Source of the DNA: Clostridiales bacterium
GTDB lineage: Bacteria; Bacillota; Clostridia; Lachnospirales; Bianqueaceae
Direction: 5' to 3'
DNA: 64,000 bases
NCBI GenBank assembly: GCA_024689505.1
Contig: JAILDJ010000004.1
Coordinates: 22,368 to 86,367 of the forward strand
A program made the translations under genes and the position numbers. Shown in pieces: positions 1-7,580 of this stretch. Each line of letters opens with the position of its first letter. Positions within the stretch are counted from its first letter, which is position 1. Under the pieces are notes generated by a model. That model was not told the DNA's origin and did no database searches. It saw only the letters and a program-made list of their open reading frames with translations.

Positions 1-1
1 C

Positions 2-1351
2 ATGAAAACGATCAACCTTCCGGAAGCAGTTCATGAGATCATCCGTGCGCTGGGTCAGGCCGGATTCGAAGCCTACATCGTTGGTGGCTGCGTCAGGGAT
101 TCATTGATGGGACGCAAGCCGAAGGACTGGGATATCACTACCTCAGCCCGCCCTGAGGATGTCAAGGCTCTTTTTCCGTATACTTTCGACACGGGGATCA
201 AACACGGAACGGTCACGGTACGGCGCGGCGGCGAGAGTTATGAGGTCACCACGTATCGGGTCGACGGAAACTATTCCGACCATCGGCGGCCGGACCAGGT
301 GGCGTTTTCTTCCAATCTCAAAGAGGATCTGCTGCGGCGTGATTTTACCATCAATGCCATGGCTTACCATCCGGATACAGGTCTGGTCGATATGTACCAG
401 GGGCTGAAAGATCTGGAGCTAGGTGTCGTGCGCTGCGTCGGCAACCCTGCGGATCGTTTTCAGGAGGATGCGCTGCGCATGCTTCGCGCACTCAGGTTTT
501 CCGCGCAGTTGGGTTTTTCCATCGATCCGGTGACCTATCGTGCCATCGGACTGCTCAAAGATCTCATCCGGCATGTCAGTTGGGAGCGCATTCGGGATGA
601 GATGACAAAGATCCTCATCTCAGGGCATCCGGAAGTCATCCGCCAGATCCATGATACCGGTCTGATGCAGTATATCATCCCGGAATGGACGGCCATGGTC
701 GAAACCAGTCAGAACCATCCGTATCATCTGTATACCGTAGCGGAGCATACGGTCCGTACGGTATGCTGCATCGAAGCAGATCCGGTCCTGCGTTGGACCA
801 TGCTTCTGCATGATATCGGCAAACCTTCTGCGCACTCTGTGGATACGAGAGGTATAGATCATTTCGTCGGCCACGTGGAAGAGGGCGTCGTACTTGCCGG
901 CCGTGTGCTGAACCGGCTCAAATTCGACAATAACAGTAAATTCCGGATCCTGTCGCTGATCCGGTATCATGAATCACATCCGGTCCTGAGCCATCGCTTT
1001 ATCCGGCGGATCACAGCGGCGATCGGGCAGGATTTGTATCTGGATCTTCTGAAGGTACAGGAAGCGGATGCTAAGGCCAAAAATCCGGAGTACGGCCAGG
1101 CTGAACTTAAGATCATACAGCAAAGCCGGCTCATGTTTGAAGAAATGATCCAAAACGGGGATCCGGTCAGTCTGAAACAATTGGTTGTCAGTGGCCAGGA
1201 TCTGATCGATCTTGGGTTCGAACGAGGACCCGCGATCGGACGCGTCCTGCAGCTGCTGCTGGAACAGACCTTGGAGGACCCGACGCTGAACCGTCGGGAA
1301 TTCTTGCTGGAGGTGGCGCGGAAGCTTTTGGAAAGCGGCCGTTTCCAATAG
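2..1351 (+). CDS. cca: CCA-adding tRNA nucleotidyltransferase with HD domain
   Basis: This 449-residue protein should add or repair the 3' CCA end of tRNAs in the cytoplasm. The N-terminal nucleotidyltransferase signature GGCVRD is at residues 28-33 and is followed by the metal-binding pair in DWD (D42, D44). An RRDFTINAMA motif follows near residue 113, then the tRNA-binding helical region. A C-terminal HD domain is marked by LHDIGK around H270-D271. The length and domain order fit the Firmicutes class II enzyme. The start codon begins at base 2, so its ribosome site lies outside the window; the N-terminus aligns with where the family normally starts, so I take the gene as complete. Whether the enzyme adds CCA alone or only part of it cannot be told from sequence. 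Confidence 0.93.
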   Translation: MKTINLPEAVHEIIRALGQAGFEAYIVGGCVRDSLMGRKPKDWDITTSARPEDVKALFPYTFDTGIKHGTVTVRRGGESYEVTTYRVDGNYSDHRRPDQVAFSSNLKEDLLRRDFTINAMAYHPDTGLVDMYQGLKDLELGVVRCVGNPADRFQEDALRMLRALRFSAQLGFSIDPVTYRAIGLLKDLIRHVSWERIRDEMTKILISGHPEVIRQIHDTGLMQYIIPEWTAMVETSQNHPYHLYTVAEHTVRTVCCIEADPVLRWTMLLHDIGKPSAHSVDTRGIDHFVGHVEEGVVLAGRVLNRLKFDNNSKFRILSLIRYHESHPVLSHRFIRRITAAIGQDLYLDLLKVQEADAKAKNPEYGQAELKIIQQSRLMFEEMIQNGDPVSLKQLVVSGQDLIDLGFERGPAIGRVLQLLLEQTLEDPTLNRREFLLEVARKLLESGRFQ

Positions 1352-1364
1352 GACTGAAAAAGAT

Positions 1365-1392
1365 TTGAAAAACGACCAGAATATGTTATAAT
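1365..1392 (+). promoter_or_regulatory. Sigma-A type promoter before the PEGA protein gene
   Basis: TTGAAA at 1365-1370 and TATAAT at 1387-1392 are separated by 16 bases. They lie in the 78-base gap between cca and the PEGA protein gene, giving a predicted transcript start near 1399. Confidence 0.7.
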
Positions 1393-1429
1393 CATATTTT
1401 AGCGATCATGATATAGAAAGGCCAAATCT

Positions 1430-3256
1430 ATGGAGAATGAGCATTGGGCAGCGGATCTGCCCGGTAATGATAAAATCAACGATGAGGAGAACGCGCTGGA
1501 TCTGTTTTCGGGTCTGGAAGAAGAGCCAACGCAGGCGGAGCCGCCTGTAGAAGCTGCAGCGGAACCCGCCGCGGACCTGCCGTCCGAACCCACGATCAAG
1601 ATCGAGGGCGGACTGGACGCGCCTGTCGACACACCGGTCTATATCCCACCGGTACAGGAGCCGGGACCCCAGGTTCCCGAACCGGAAGAGGATGAGGACG
1701 AGGATGATGACTGGGATGATGAGGATCCCGAGGAAGATTCCGGGTCTGAAATGTACAGAAAGCGTCTCAGACGGTTGATCCGAAACCTTTCGATCATCGC
1801 GGCATGTACTTTGGTCGTTGTCTGCCTGATCGTATTTGCGGTCTTCAATCATATGCGCAACGCACAGAAAAACAAGAAGAAACAAAACGCGGCTGAATCC
1901 GCGAGCGAGGTTGCTCCGGAAGAAGTCTATGAGGGTGCGGAAGTCGTCGGTGTCATCGAGCAGATCGATGGCGTGAACGGCAAAGTCACTGTCTATTCAG
2001 CACTGACGGAATCCACTACGGATTTCGACCTCAGCCGTGCCGAAAAGATCACGGACCAGTATGGAACCGAAATCGCCGTCAGCAATCTGCACCGCGGCCA
2101 GATCGTGGATGTCCAGTTCAATGCGGCGAACGGCAAGATCGATCTGTTCCGTCTGACGGCTGAAGCCTCAGAATTGACCAATGCGTACGGCGCTGTGATC
2201 GAGGATCATGTGCTGACGGTTTCCGGTGTCGCCTATTCCATCGATGAGCATGTGGTCTGCCTGTATCAGGGCGAGGATTTCGGGATCCAGAATCTGACGC
2301 AGCAACAGGTATTTACGGCTAAGATCCTGGACGGCCACATCTATACGATCTATGTTACATATAATACGGGTCAGTTGGAGCTGAAGAATACCAGCAGTTA
2401 TGTGGGCGGCATGCTGACCGTTACGTCCGCGACCGGAGCGAAAAGCACGGTACAGGACGTCTCTTCCATCATGGGTCCGGTCGACGTGCTTGAGGGCCTG
2501 AACACGGTCACGATCACGAAAAACGGTTCCACACTGTACACCGCGAAAGTCTTCATCGTCGGCGGAGAGGTACGTACACTGAACCTGCCGGAATCTTCGG
2601 AACGCACCGGAGCGGTCAAACTGGTCGCTGATCCGGAGTCTGCCAGCATCACCATCGATGGTACTTCTTATGTGGCGGGTGAGACCATCGAGCTTGCGTA
2701 TGGCGAGCATCAGTTGGTCGCGACCGCGCCTGGATATAGTGATTATACGAAGGATATCACGGTCGGACAGCCGTATCAGCGCGTTTTGATCCAGATGGTC
2801 AATAGTACGACTTCTGTTTCCATCACGTCCGCCGTGTCCGGATCCGCTGTTTATATCGATGGTTCCTACTATGGTACTGCACCGCTGCGTGCTTCGTTGT
2901 ATCCGGGAACCTACAGTATCACATTGGTCACGCCGGGATACTACGATGTGACCATGAAGGTCACGGTCACCGGCGGTACGCTGGAGCAGGTCGTCTATTT
3001 CTCCGAGTTCTATCCAGAAGAAAAAGAAGAGAGCAGCGAGCCGGAATCCTCAAGCAGTGAGCCGGAATCTTCCAGTGAATCGGAGTCCAGCAGTGAGTCG
3101 GAGTCTTCCAGTGAGTCGGAATCTTCCAGCGAGCCGGAGTCCAGCAGTGAACCGGAGTCCAGCAGTGAACCGGAGTCCAGCAGTGAATCAGAGTCCAGCA
3201 GTGAAAGCATCCCGGACGAACCGGAACCCGATCCTTCTGAAGAGACGGGTGAATAA
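1430..3256 (+). CDS. Membrane-anchored PEGA-domain protein with Ser/Glu repeat tail
   Basis: This 608-residue protein has no assigned function. Residues 1-110 are acidic and proline-rich, presumably cytoplasmic. One membrane segment spans about 118-140. The long external part ends with two PEGA-like beta domains at about 393-455 and 460-522, each with the G-Y/T-x-D-Y type ending (APGYSDY and TPGYYDV). Residues from about 526 onward are an almost pure Ser/Glu/Pro repeat. PEGA domains are usually found in bacterial surface proteins and are thought to bind other surface components. The gene has its own promoter and lies between cca and ispE without an obvious link to either. A role at the cell surface is an inference from topology only. 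Confidence 0.8.
   Translation: MENEHWAADLPGNDKINDEENALDLFSGLEEEPTQAEPPVEAAAEPAADLPSEPTIKIEGGLDAPVDTPVYIPPVQEPGPQVPEPEEDEDEDDDWDDEDPEEDSGSEMYRKRLRRLIRNLSIIAACTLVVVCLIVFAVFNHMRNAQKNKKKQNAAESASEVAPEEVYEGAEVVGVIEQIDGVNGKVTVYSALTESTTDFDLSRAEKITDQYGTEIAVSNLHRGQIVDVQFNAANGKIDLFRLTAEASELTNAYGAVIEDHVLTVSGVAYSIDEHVVCLYQGEDFGIQNLTQQQVFTAKILDGHIYTIYVTYNTGQLELKNTSSYVGGMLTVTSATGAKSTVQDVSSIMGPVDVLEGLNTVTITKNGSTLYTAKVFIVGGEVRTLNLPESSERTGAVKLVADPESASITIDGTSYVAGETIELAYGEHQLVATAPGYSDYTKDITVGQPYQRVLIQMVNSTTSVSITSAVSGSAVYIDGSYYGTAPLRASLYPGTYSITLVTPGYYDVTMKVTVTGGTLEQVVYFSEFYPEEKEESSEPESSSSEPESSSESESSSESESSSESESSSEPESSSEPESSSEPESSSESESSSESIPDEPEPDPSEETGE
3031..3210 (+). repeat. 18-bp tandem repeat coding for Ser/Glu/Pro hexapeptides
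   Basis: Degenerate 18-base units of the kind GAGTCCAGCAGTGAACCG, roughly nine copies, encode hexapeptides such as ESSSEP and ESSSES in the tail of the PEGA protein. The last copies are almost identical at the DNA level. Copy number could vary by slippage. They are coding and have no spacer structure, so this is not a CRISPR array. Confidence 0.85.
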
Positions 3257-3362
3257 CGTCAGACATCCTGCGAGGACTGAAATATGCCGCGCGCAAAAGA
3301 GGAGGCTGGAGAACTCGTCGAGATCCTGTAAAGACGTTATTGACGTGTTCCGTTGATCCATC

Positions 3363-4250
3363 ATGAATCATTTTCAAGAAAAACAGGAATACAGCCGGGG
3401 CTATGCCAAGATCAATCTGACACTGGACGTCGGGCCTAAACGCGAGGATGGGTTCCACGAGGTCAGCATGATCATGCAATCCATCCGTCTTTGGGATGAC
3501 GTGTGGCTCACGCGTACCGAGGGTGACGAGGTCACCATGGAGTGCAACATCCCTTTTCTCGGCGCGGATGACCGCAACATCGCGTATCGTGCCGCCATCC
3601 TTATGAGAGAGCGGTTCGGCCTGGATGGAGGCCTGCATATCCGCATGGAGAAACGCATCCCCATCGCGGCGGGACTGGCCGGCGGCAGTGCTGATACGGC
3701 TGCCGTGATCAAAGGCATGAACCGCCTGTACGGCCTGGGGCTGAAGACCAATCAGCTGATGCAGATCGGCCAGGAACTGGGGTCCGACGTGCCATTCTGC
3801 ATCGTCGGAGGCACATGTTTTGCCCGCGGCCGCGGAGAGGTCATACAAAGGCTGAAAGTGCCCATGCCCTTCGCCTATGTGATACTGGTCAAACCGTCCT
3901 TCGGTATTTCTACACCCTGGTCCTATCAAATGTTCGATCAGCAGATCATTACCCGGCGCCCGGATGAACAGGCCATGGAACAAGCCATCGCGGCCGGGGA
4001 CCTGGATGCGGTCGGCAGGGAAATGGTCAATCTTCTGGAACCGGCAGCGTTGGAAAAGTTTCCAATCCTGGTCTGGCTGAAAGAGCGCCTGCGCAGTCAT
4101 GGTGCTCAAGGGGTCATGATGAGTGGAAGCGGGCCAACAGTGTATGCCTTGTTCCGGGAGAAGAAGACAGCAGTCGAGGCACTCAAGGACTTGCGCAGCA
4201 TCTGTCCGAAACGATATCAGGTACTGTTTTCCCAGATCCTGAACCGATGA
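3363..4250 (+). CDS. ispE: 4-diphosphocytidyl-2-C-methyl-D-erythritol kinase
   Basis: This enzyme phosphorylates CDP-methylerythritol in the MEP pathway of isoprenoid synthesis. The 295 residues have the family length. GHMP-kinase motifs are clear: AKINLTLDVG near residue 17, the glycine-rich ATP loop PIAAGLAGGSADTAA at about 99-113, and a C-terminal MSGSGPTVYALF loop. The gene begins about 105 bases after the PEGA protein gene and is followed by a hairpin. Its presence shows that the organism makes isoprenoids by the MEP route, supplying, among others, undecaprenyl phosphate for the cell-wall genes further along the window. Confidence 0.93.
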   Translation: MNHFQEKQEYSRGYAKINLTLDVGPKREDGFHEVSMIMQSIRLWDDVWLTRTEGDEVTMECNIPFLGADDRNIAYRAAILMRERFGLDGGLHIRMEKRIPIAAGLAGGSADTAAVIKGMNRLYGLGLKTNQLMQIGQELGSDVPFCIVGGTCFARGRGEVIQRLKVPMPFAYVILVKPSFGISTPWSYQMFDQQIITRRPDEQAMEQAIAAGDLDAVGREMVNLLEPAALEKFPILVWLKERLRSHGAQGVMMSGSGPTVYALFREKKTAVEALKDLRSICPKRYQVLFSQILNR

Positions 4251-4262
4251 AATGATAAGATC

Positions 4263-4292
4263 AAGTGCTCCTCATCGATCAAAGGGGCACTT
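4263..4292 (+). terminator. Probable terminator after ispE
   Basis: AAGTGCTCC at 4263-4271 pairs with GGGGCACTT at 4284-4292, giving a 9-bp stem. The following bases are only partly T-rich, so termination may be incomplete. Confidence 0.55.
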
Positions 4293-4301
4293 TGTATTAT
4301 G

Positions 4302-4330
4302 TTGCTATTGCGAAAACAATATGATATAAA
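4302..4330 (+). promoter_or_regulatory. Promoter before small lipoprotein gene
   Basis: TTGCTA at 4302-4307 and TATAAA at 4325-4330 are 17 bases apart. An overlapping alternative, TTGCGA at 4308 with CATAAT at 4331, is also spaced 17. The transcript would carry a small hairpin (AGAACTT at 4339-4345 with AAGTTCT at 4354-4360) ahead of the ribosome site. Confidence 0.6.
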
Positions 4331-4386
4331 CATAATAAAGAACTTCTGATGAAAAGTTCTGATCAGACTAAAAGGAGAATTGATTT

Positions 4387-4800
4387 ATGAAACGTATTAC
4401 CACGTTCACATTAGTGACCCTTCTTATGGTTGCTGTGCTTGCAGGCTGCAGCAAGAGTTCCAGTGCTGCCGGCACCTATATCGTCAAAACGATCGGCGGA
4501 CAGACTGTCGAAGAAGCTTTCACAGAAATGTTGGAACAATATGGTGACGGCACGACTTTGGATGATCTTCTCGCCATGTTCGGCATGAAATCGATCGACG
4601 AGTTCATGATCCTCGAACTGAAGGAGGACGGTACTGCTGTCATGAAACTGGCGGGAGAAGATGATGAGTCCGGTACTTGGAAAGAAGAGGGTGACAAAGT
4701 CACCATCACATACGATGACGAGCCAACCGTATTCACCCGCAAAGGAAATGAACTTTCTTATCAGGCAGACGGACAGGACTATGTCTTCATAAAGAAATAA
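4387..4800 (+). CDS. Small lipoprotein of unknown function
   Basis: This 137-residue protein has a typical lipoprotein signal: charged start, hydrophobic core and the lipobox LAGC with the lipidated Cys near residue 21. The mature part is short and acidic and has the look of the small beta-sheet lipoproteins common in Clostridia: a segment that responds to GTW..EGDKVTITYDD followed by a C-terminal strand ending in YVFIKK. A good ribosome site (AAAGGAGAA) lies 7 bases before the ATG. It has its own promoter and is followed by a strong terminator, so it is probably expressed alone. I do not recognise a function. Confidence 0.8.
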   Translation: MKRITTFTLVTLLMVAVLAGCSKSSSAAGTYIVKTIGGQTVEEAFTEMLEQYGDGTTLDDLLAMFGMKSIDEFMILELKEDGTAVMKLAGEDDESGTWKEEGDKVTITYDDEPTVFTRKGNELSYQADGQDYVFIKK

Positions 4801-4818
4801 ACGGTTTTCAGATCATGA

Positions 4819-4850
4819 GGAGTTGTTCCATCGAACAGCTCCTTTTTTAT
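4819..4850 (+). terminator. Strong intrinsic terminator
   Basis: GGAGTTGTTC at 4819-4828 pairs with GAACAGCTCC at 4833-4842 over 10 bp with a 4-base loop, followed by a run of T. Confidence 0.9.
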
Positions 4851-4878
4851 TGCGGATATGGCACAGTTATGTTATAAT
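4850..4878 (+). promoter_or_regulatory. Promoter before exonuclease-like gene
   Basis: TTGCGG at 4850-4855 and a perfect TATAAT at 4873-4878 are spaced by 17 bases. The -35 element overlaps the end of the preceding terminator. Confidence 0.7.
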
Positions 4879-4930
4879 AACTCTGTATGCACATTACGAA
4901 ACACCAAAGGTTTCGGGATAAGGAGGAGAC

Positions 4931-6055
4931 ATGAAGATCATCAAAAGGCCAGTCGTTCTGATGGCTGAAGAAAAGGCGGAGTGGCTGGAACACATCGCAC
5001 GTTTGGGTGATCCGGAGAAGGTCTTCTTCATGGATATCGAGACCACGGGTTTCAGCCGTACCTACGACAGCGTGTATCTGACAGGATTCCTGTATTATGA
5101 GGGCGGTCAGTTCTTTTTGGAGCAGCATCTGGCCTCTGATCTGCGGGATGAACCCGAGATCATCGATGCGTTCTGCGGCCGTCTCAGCGATGCGGACCGG
5201 GTCGTGACGTTCAATGGGGATATGTTCGATTTTCCCTTCATGGAGAGCCGTCGGAAGATGATGCATAGCACGGCGCCGTGGCCTGCGGTGGAGTCCGTCG
5301 ATCTGCTGCGCAGATACCGCCCCTATCAGACCCTTTTCGGATGGGAGAACTGCCGTCTGAAGACCATCGAGCGTGCGATCGGTGTCGATCGGGAGGATGT
5401 GTTCAGTGGAGGAGAATTGATCGAAGTCTTCGAAACGTACGCGCTGCAGCAGGATCCGGATCTGGAAAAGGTCCTGCTCCTGCACAATTATGAGGATATC
5501 CTCAATATCCCGCGTCTGCTGCGGATCGATGCTTTTCTGGATCGGTTGCAGAAAACGGCAGTGGAAGAGATGTCCGTATGCGGGACCGGCGTGGACACGC
5601 TGAAACTGCGGATCGTGCTGGCGGAAGCGCTGCCTCTGTCTTTGGAGACGGATCTGCCTCTGGATAAGAAAGGGACCGACGTGCTGCACTTCAGGACCGA
5701 GGCCTTCAGCCCGGTATTGTTCCTGACGGTCCCGGTGATGCATCGCCTGCTGTTCCATTATCTGTCGGATCCGGAGCAGTATTATTATCTGCCTGAATCA
5801 GACTCCATCATCCACAAGTCCCTGGCTGATACGTTGGGACCTGTAAAAAAGCGAAAAGCAACGGCTAAAAACTGCCGTATCCCCAAAGAGGGCGACTTCC
5901 TGCCTGGACGGATGGAGCAGGAAGGCCTGCACACGTTCCGGACCGAGAAGAAGGAACCGGTCGTGTATTATGACAAAGAAGAATTTACACACTGGCTGGA
6001 GACCTGCTGCATAGAACAAAAGACCGGTTTCCTGCGCAGTGTATTACAACTATAG
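4931..6055 (+). CDS. Ribonuclease H-like (YprB-type) exonuclease-domain protein
   Basis: The first half of this 374-residue protein is a DnaQ/RNase H-like exonuclease domain of the YprB family. The metal-binding DxE is at D35-E37 (MDIETTGFS), a VTFNGDMFDFPF segment gives the second acidic position, and YEDILN near residue 190 gives the last acidic residue expected for a DEDD nuclease. Residues from about 220 to the end show no domain I recognise. The ribosome site AAGGAGG lies 5 bases before the ATG. The family is widespread in Firmicutes but its substrate is not established. The gene has its own promoter and is followed 12 bases later by miaB, so they probably share a transcript. Confidence 0.82.
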   Translation: MKIIKRPVVLMAEEKAEWLEHIARLGDPEKVFFMDIETTGFSRTYDSVYLTGFLYYEGGQFFLEQHLASDLRDEPEIIDAFCGRLSDADRVVTFNGDMFDFPFMESRRKMMHSTAPWPAVESVDLLRRYRPYQTLFGWENCRLKTIERAIGVDREDVFSGGELIEVFETYALQQDPDLEKVLLLHNYEDILNIPRLLRIDAFLDRLQKTAVEEMSVCGTGVDTLKLRIVLAEALPLSLETDLPLDKKGTDVLHFRTEAFSPVLFLTVPVMHRLLFHYLSDPEQYYYLPESDSIIHKSLADTLGPVKKRKATAKNCRIPKEGDFLPGRMEQEGLHTFRTEKKEPVVYYDKEEFTHWLETCCIEQKTGFLRSVLQL

Positions 6056-6067
6056 AAAGAGACGTAT

Positions 6068-7504
6068 ATGACGATCGACATGACACGCCCGGCGCCCGAA
6101 AAAGAGCCGGAGCGGCAGTATCATTTTATGGACCTGCTCAAGGAGGCACTGGAGCAGGAGCAAACAGAGTCTGGTAAGACCCGCACCTACAGCATCACCA
6201 CCATGGGCTGTCAGATGAACGCCCGTGATTCTGAAAAACTGCGGGGGATCCTGGAGTACATCGGATACCGTGAAGCTGCAAGAGAAAAAGATGCGGATCT
6301 GGTCATCTACAACACCTGCTGCGTCCGGGAAAACGCGGAGCAGAAGGTATATGGCAAGCTGGGCTATCTGAAGGGGTTCAAAAAGCAGAATCCGAATCTG
6401 AAGATCTGTCTGTGCGGCTGCATGATGCAGGAGGACGCAGTGCTGGAGAAGATCCAGAAATCTTATCCGCAGGTGGACTTGATCTTCGGCACGCATAATA
6501 TCTACAAATTCGCGGAATTGCTGGCGACCATGGAAGAAAGCGGCAGCCGCATCATCGATATCTGGCAGGCACATGGTGAGATCGTGGAGGACCTGCCCTC
6601 GCTGCGCAAATTCGGTTTCAAGGCATCGGTCAATATCATGTTCGGATGCGACAATTTCTGCACATACTGCATCGTTCCCTATGTACGCGGGCGGGAGCGC
6701 AGCCGGAAGCCTGAAGAGATCCTCAAGGAGATCCGGGACCTGGCGGCGGACGGTGTCAAGGAGATCCAGCTGCTGGGGCAGAATGTCAATTCCTATGGCC
6801 GCGGCCTGGAGGAACCTATCACCTTTGCAGAACTATTATACAAGATTGCCGAGATCGAGGGGATCGAGCGGATCCGCTTCATGACGTCCCATCCGAAGGA
6901 TCTCTCTGATGATCTGATCCAGGCCATGCGGGACATTCCGCAGCTGATGCCGCACTTTCATCTGCCGCTGCAGTCCGGCAGTTCGGAACTGCTGCACCGC
7001 ATGAACCGGCATTATGATAAAGCGCGGTATCTGGAACGGGCGGAAGCATTGCAGGCCGCCGTGCCCGGCATATCTCTGACGACCGACATCATCGTAGGCT
7101 TCCCAGGTGAGACCGAGGAGGATTTTGAAGAAACGTTGGATGTCGTGCGCAAGGTCGGATTCGACAGCGCTTTCACCTTCATCTACTCACCCCGTATTGG
7201 TACACCGGCTGCCGTCATGGAACAGGCGCCGGAGGAAGTGACCAAGCCGCGGTTCGACAGGCTGCTCAAAGTGCTGGAAGAAGTCATCGAGGAAAACAAC
7301 CAAAAGCGTCTGCATCAGACCTATCACGTCCTTGCAGAAAGCGTCAGTAAAAACGGTATGTTGACCGGCCGCACCGAGACCAACCAACTGGTGCACTTCG
7401 AAGCGCCGGAATGCATGATCGGGCAGATCGTACCGGTCACGCTGGACGAATCCAAGATCTATTATTTCATCGGACATTTAGAAAGAACATGCATCATCGC
7501 ATGA
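6068..7504 (+). CDS. miaB: tRNA-2-methylthio-N6-dimethylallyladenosine synthase
   Basis: This radical-SAM enzyme adds the methylthio group to N6-isopentenyl-adenosine 37 of tRNAs, acting after MiaA, which is encoded further along the same block. The 478 residues show the usual order: an N-terminal MTTase domain with three cluster cysteines (in TMGCQMN, YNTCC and CGCMMQ), the radical-SAM triad in CDNFCTYC, and a C-terminal TRAM-like region. There is an extra N-terminal stretch of about 35 residues before the first domain, seen in many clostridial members. The start has a weak GAAAGAG ribosome site; a second in-frame ATG is four codons later. Confidence 0.95.
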   Translation: MTIDMTRPAPEKEPERQYHFMDLLKEALEQEQTESGKTRTYSITTMGCQMNARDSEKLRGILEYIGYREAAREKDADLVIYNTCCVRENAEQKVYGKLGYLKGFKKQNPNLKICLCGCMMQEDAVLEKIQKSYPQVDLIFGTHNIYKFAELLATMEESGSRIIDIWQAHGEIVEDLPSLRKFGFKASVNIMFGCDNFCTYCIVPYVRGRERSRKPEEILKEIRDLAADGVKEIQLLGQNVNSYGRGLEEPITFAELLYKIAEIEGIERIRFMTSHPKDLSDDLIQAMRDIPQLMPHFHLPLQSGSSELLHRMNRHYDKARYLERAEALQAAVPGISLTTDIIVGFPGETEEDFEETLDVVRKVGFDSAFTFIYSPRIGTPAAVMEQAPEEVTKPRFDRLLKVLEEVIEENNQKRLHQTYHVLAESVSKNGMLTGRTETNQLVHFEAPECMIGQIVPVTLDESKIYYFIGHLERTCIIA

Positions 7505-7535
7505 TTGCAGAAAGATGATGTATGAGATGCATGAA

Positions 7536-7554
7536 AAATCGCTTTCAGCGATTT
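7536..7554 (+). repeat. Short hairpin between miaB and mutS
   Basis: AAATCGCT at 7536-7543 and AGCGATTT at 7547-7554 form an 8-bp stem with a 3-base loop. It lacks a T-run, so it may be a processing or stability element in the miaB-mutS transcript rather than a terminator. Confidence 0.45.
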
Positions 7555-7580
7555 CGAAAGCATTCTGAAAGGGATATACT

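Noticed and set aside
3031-3210. Regular direct repeats resembling a CRISPR array
   Set aside because: The units are contiguous without spacers, keep a reading frame and encode a Ser/Glu tail.
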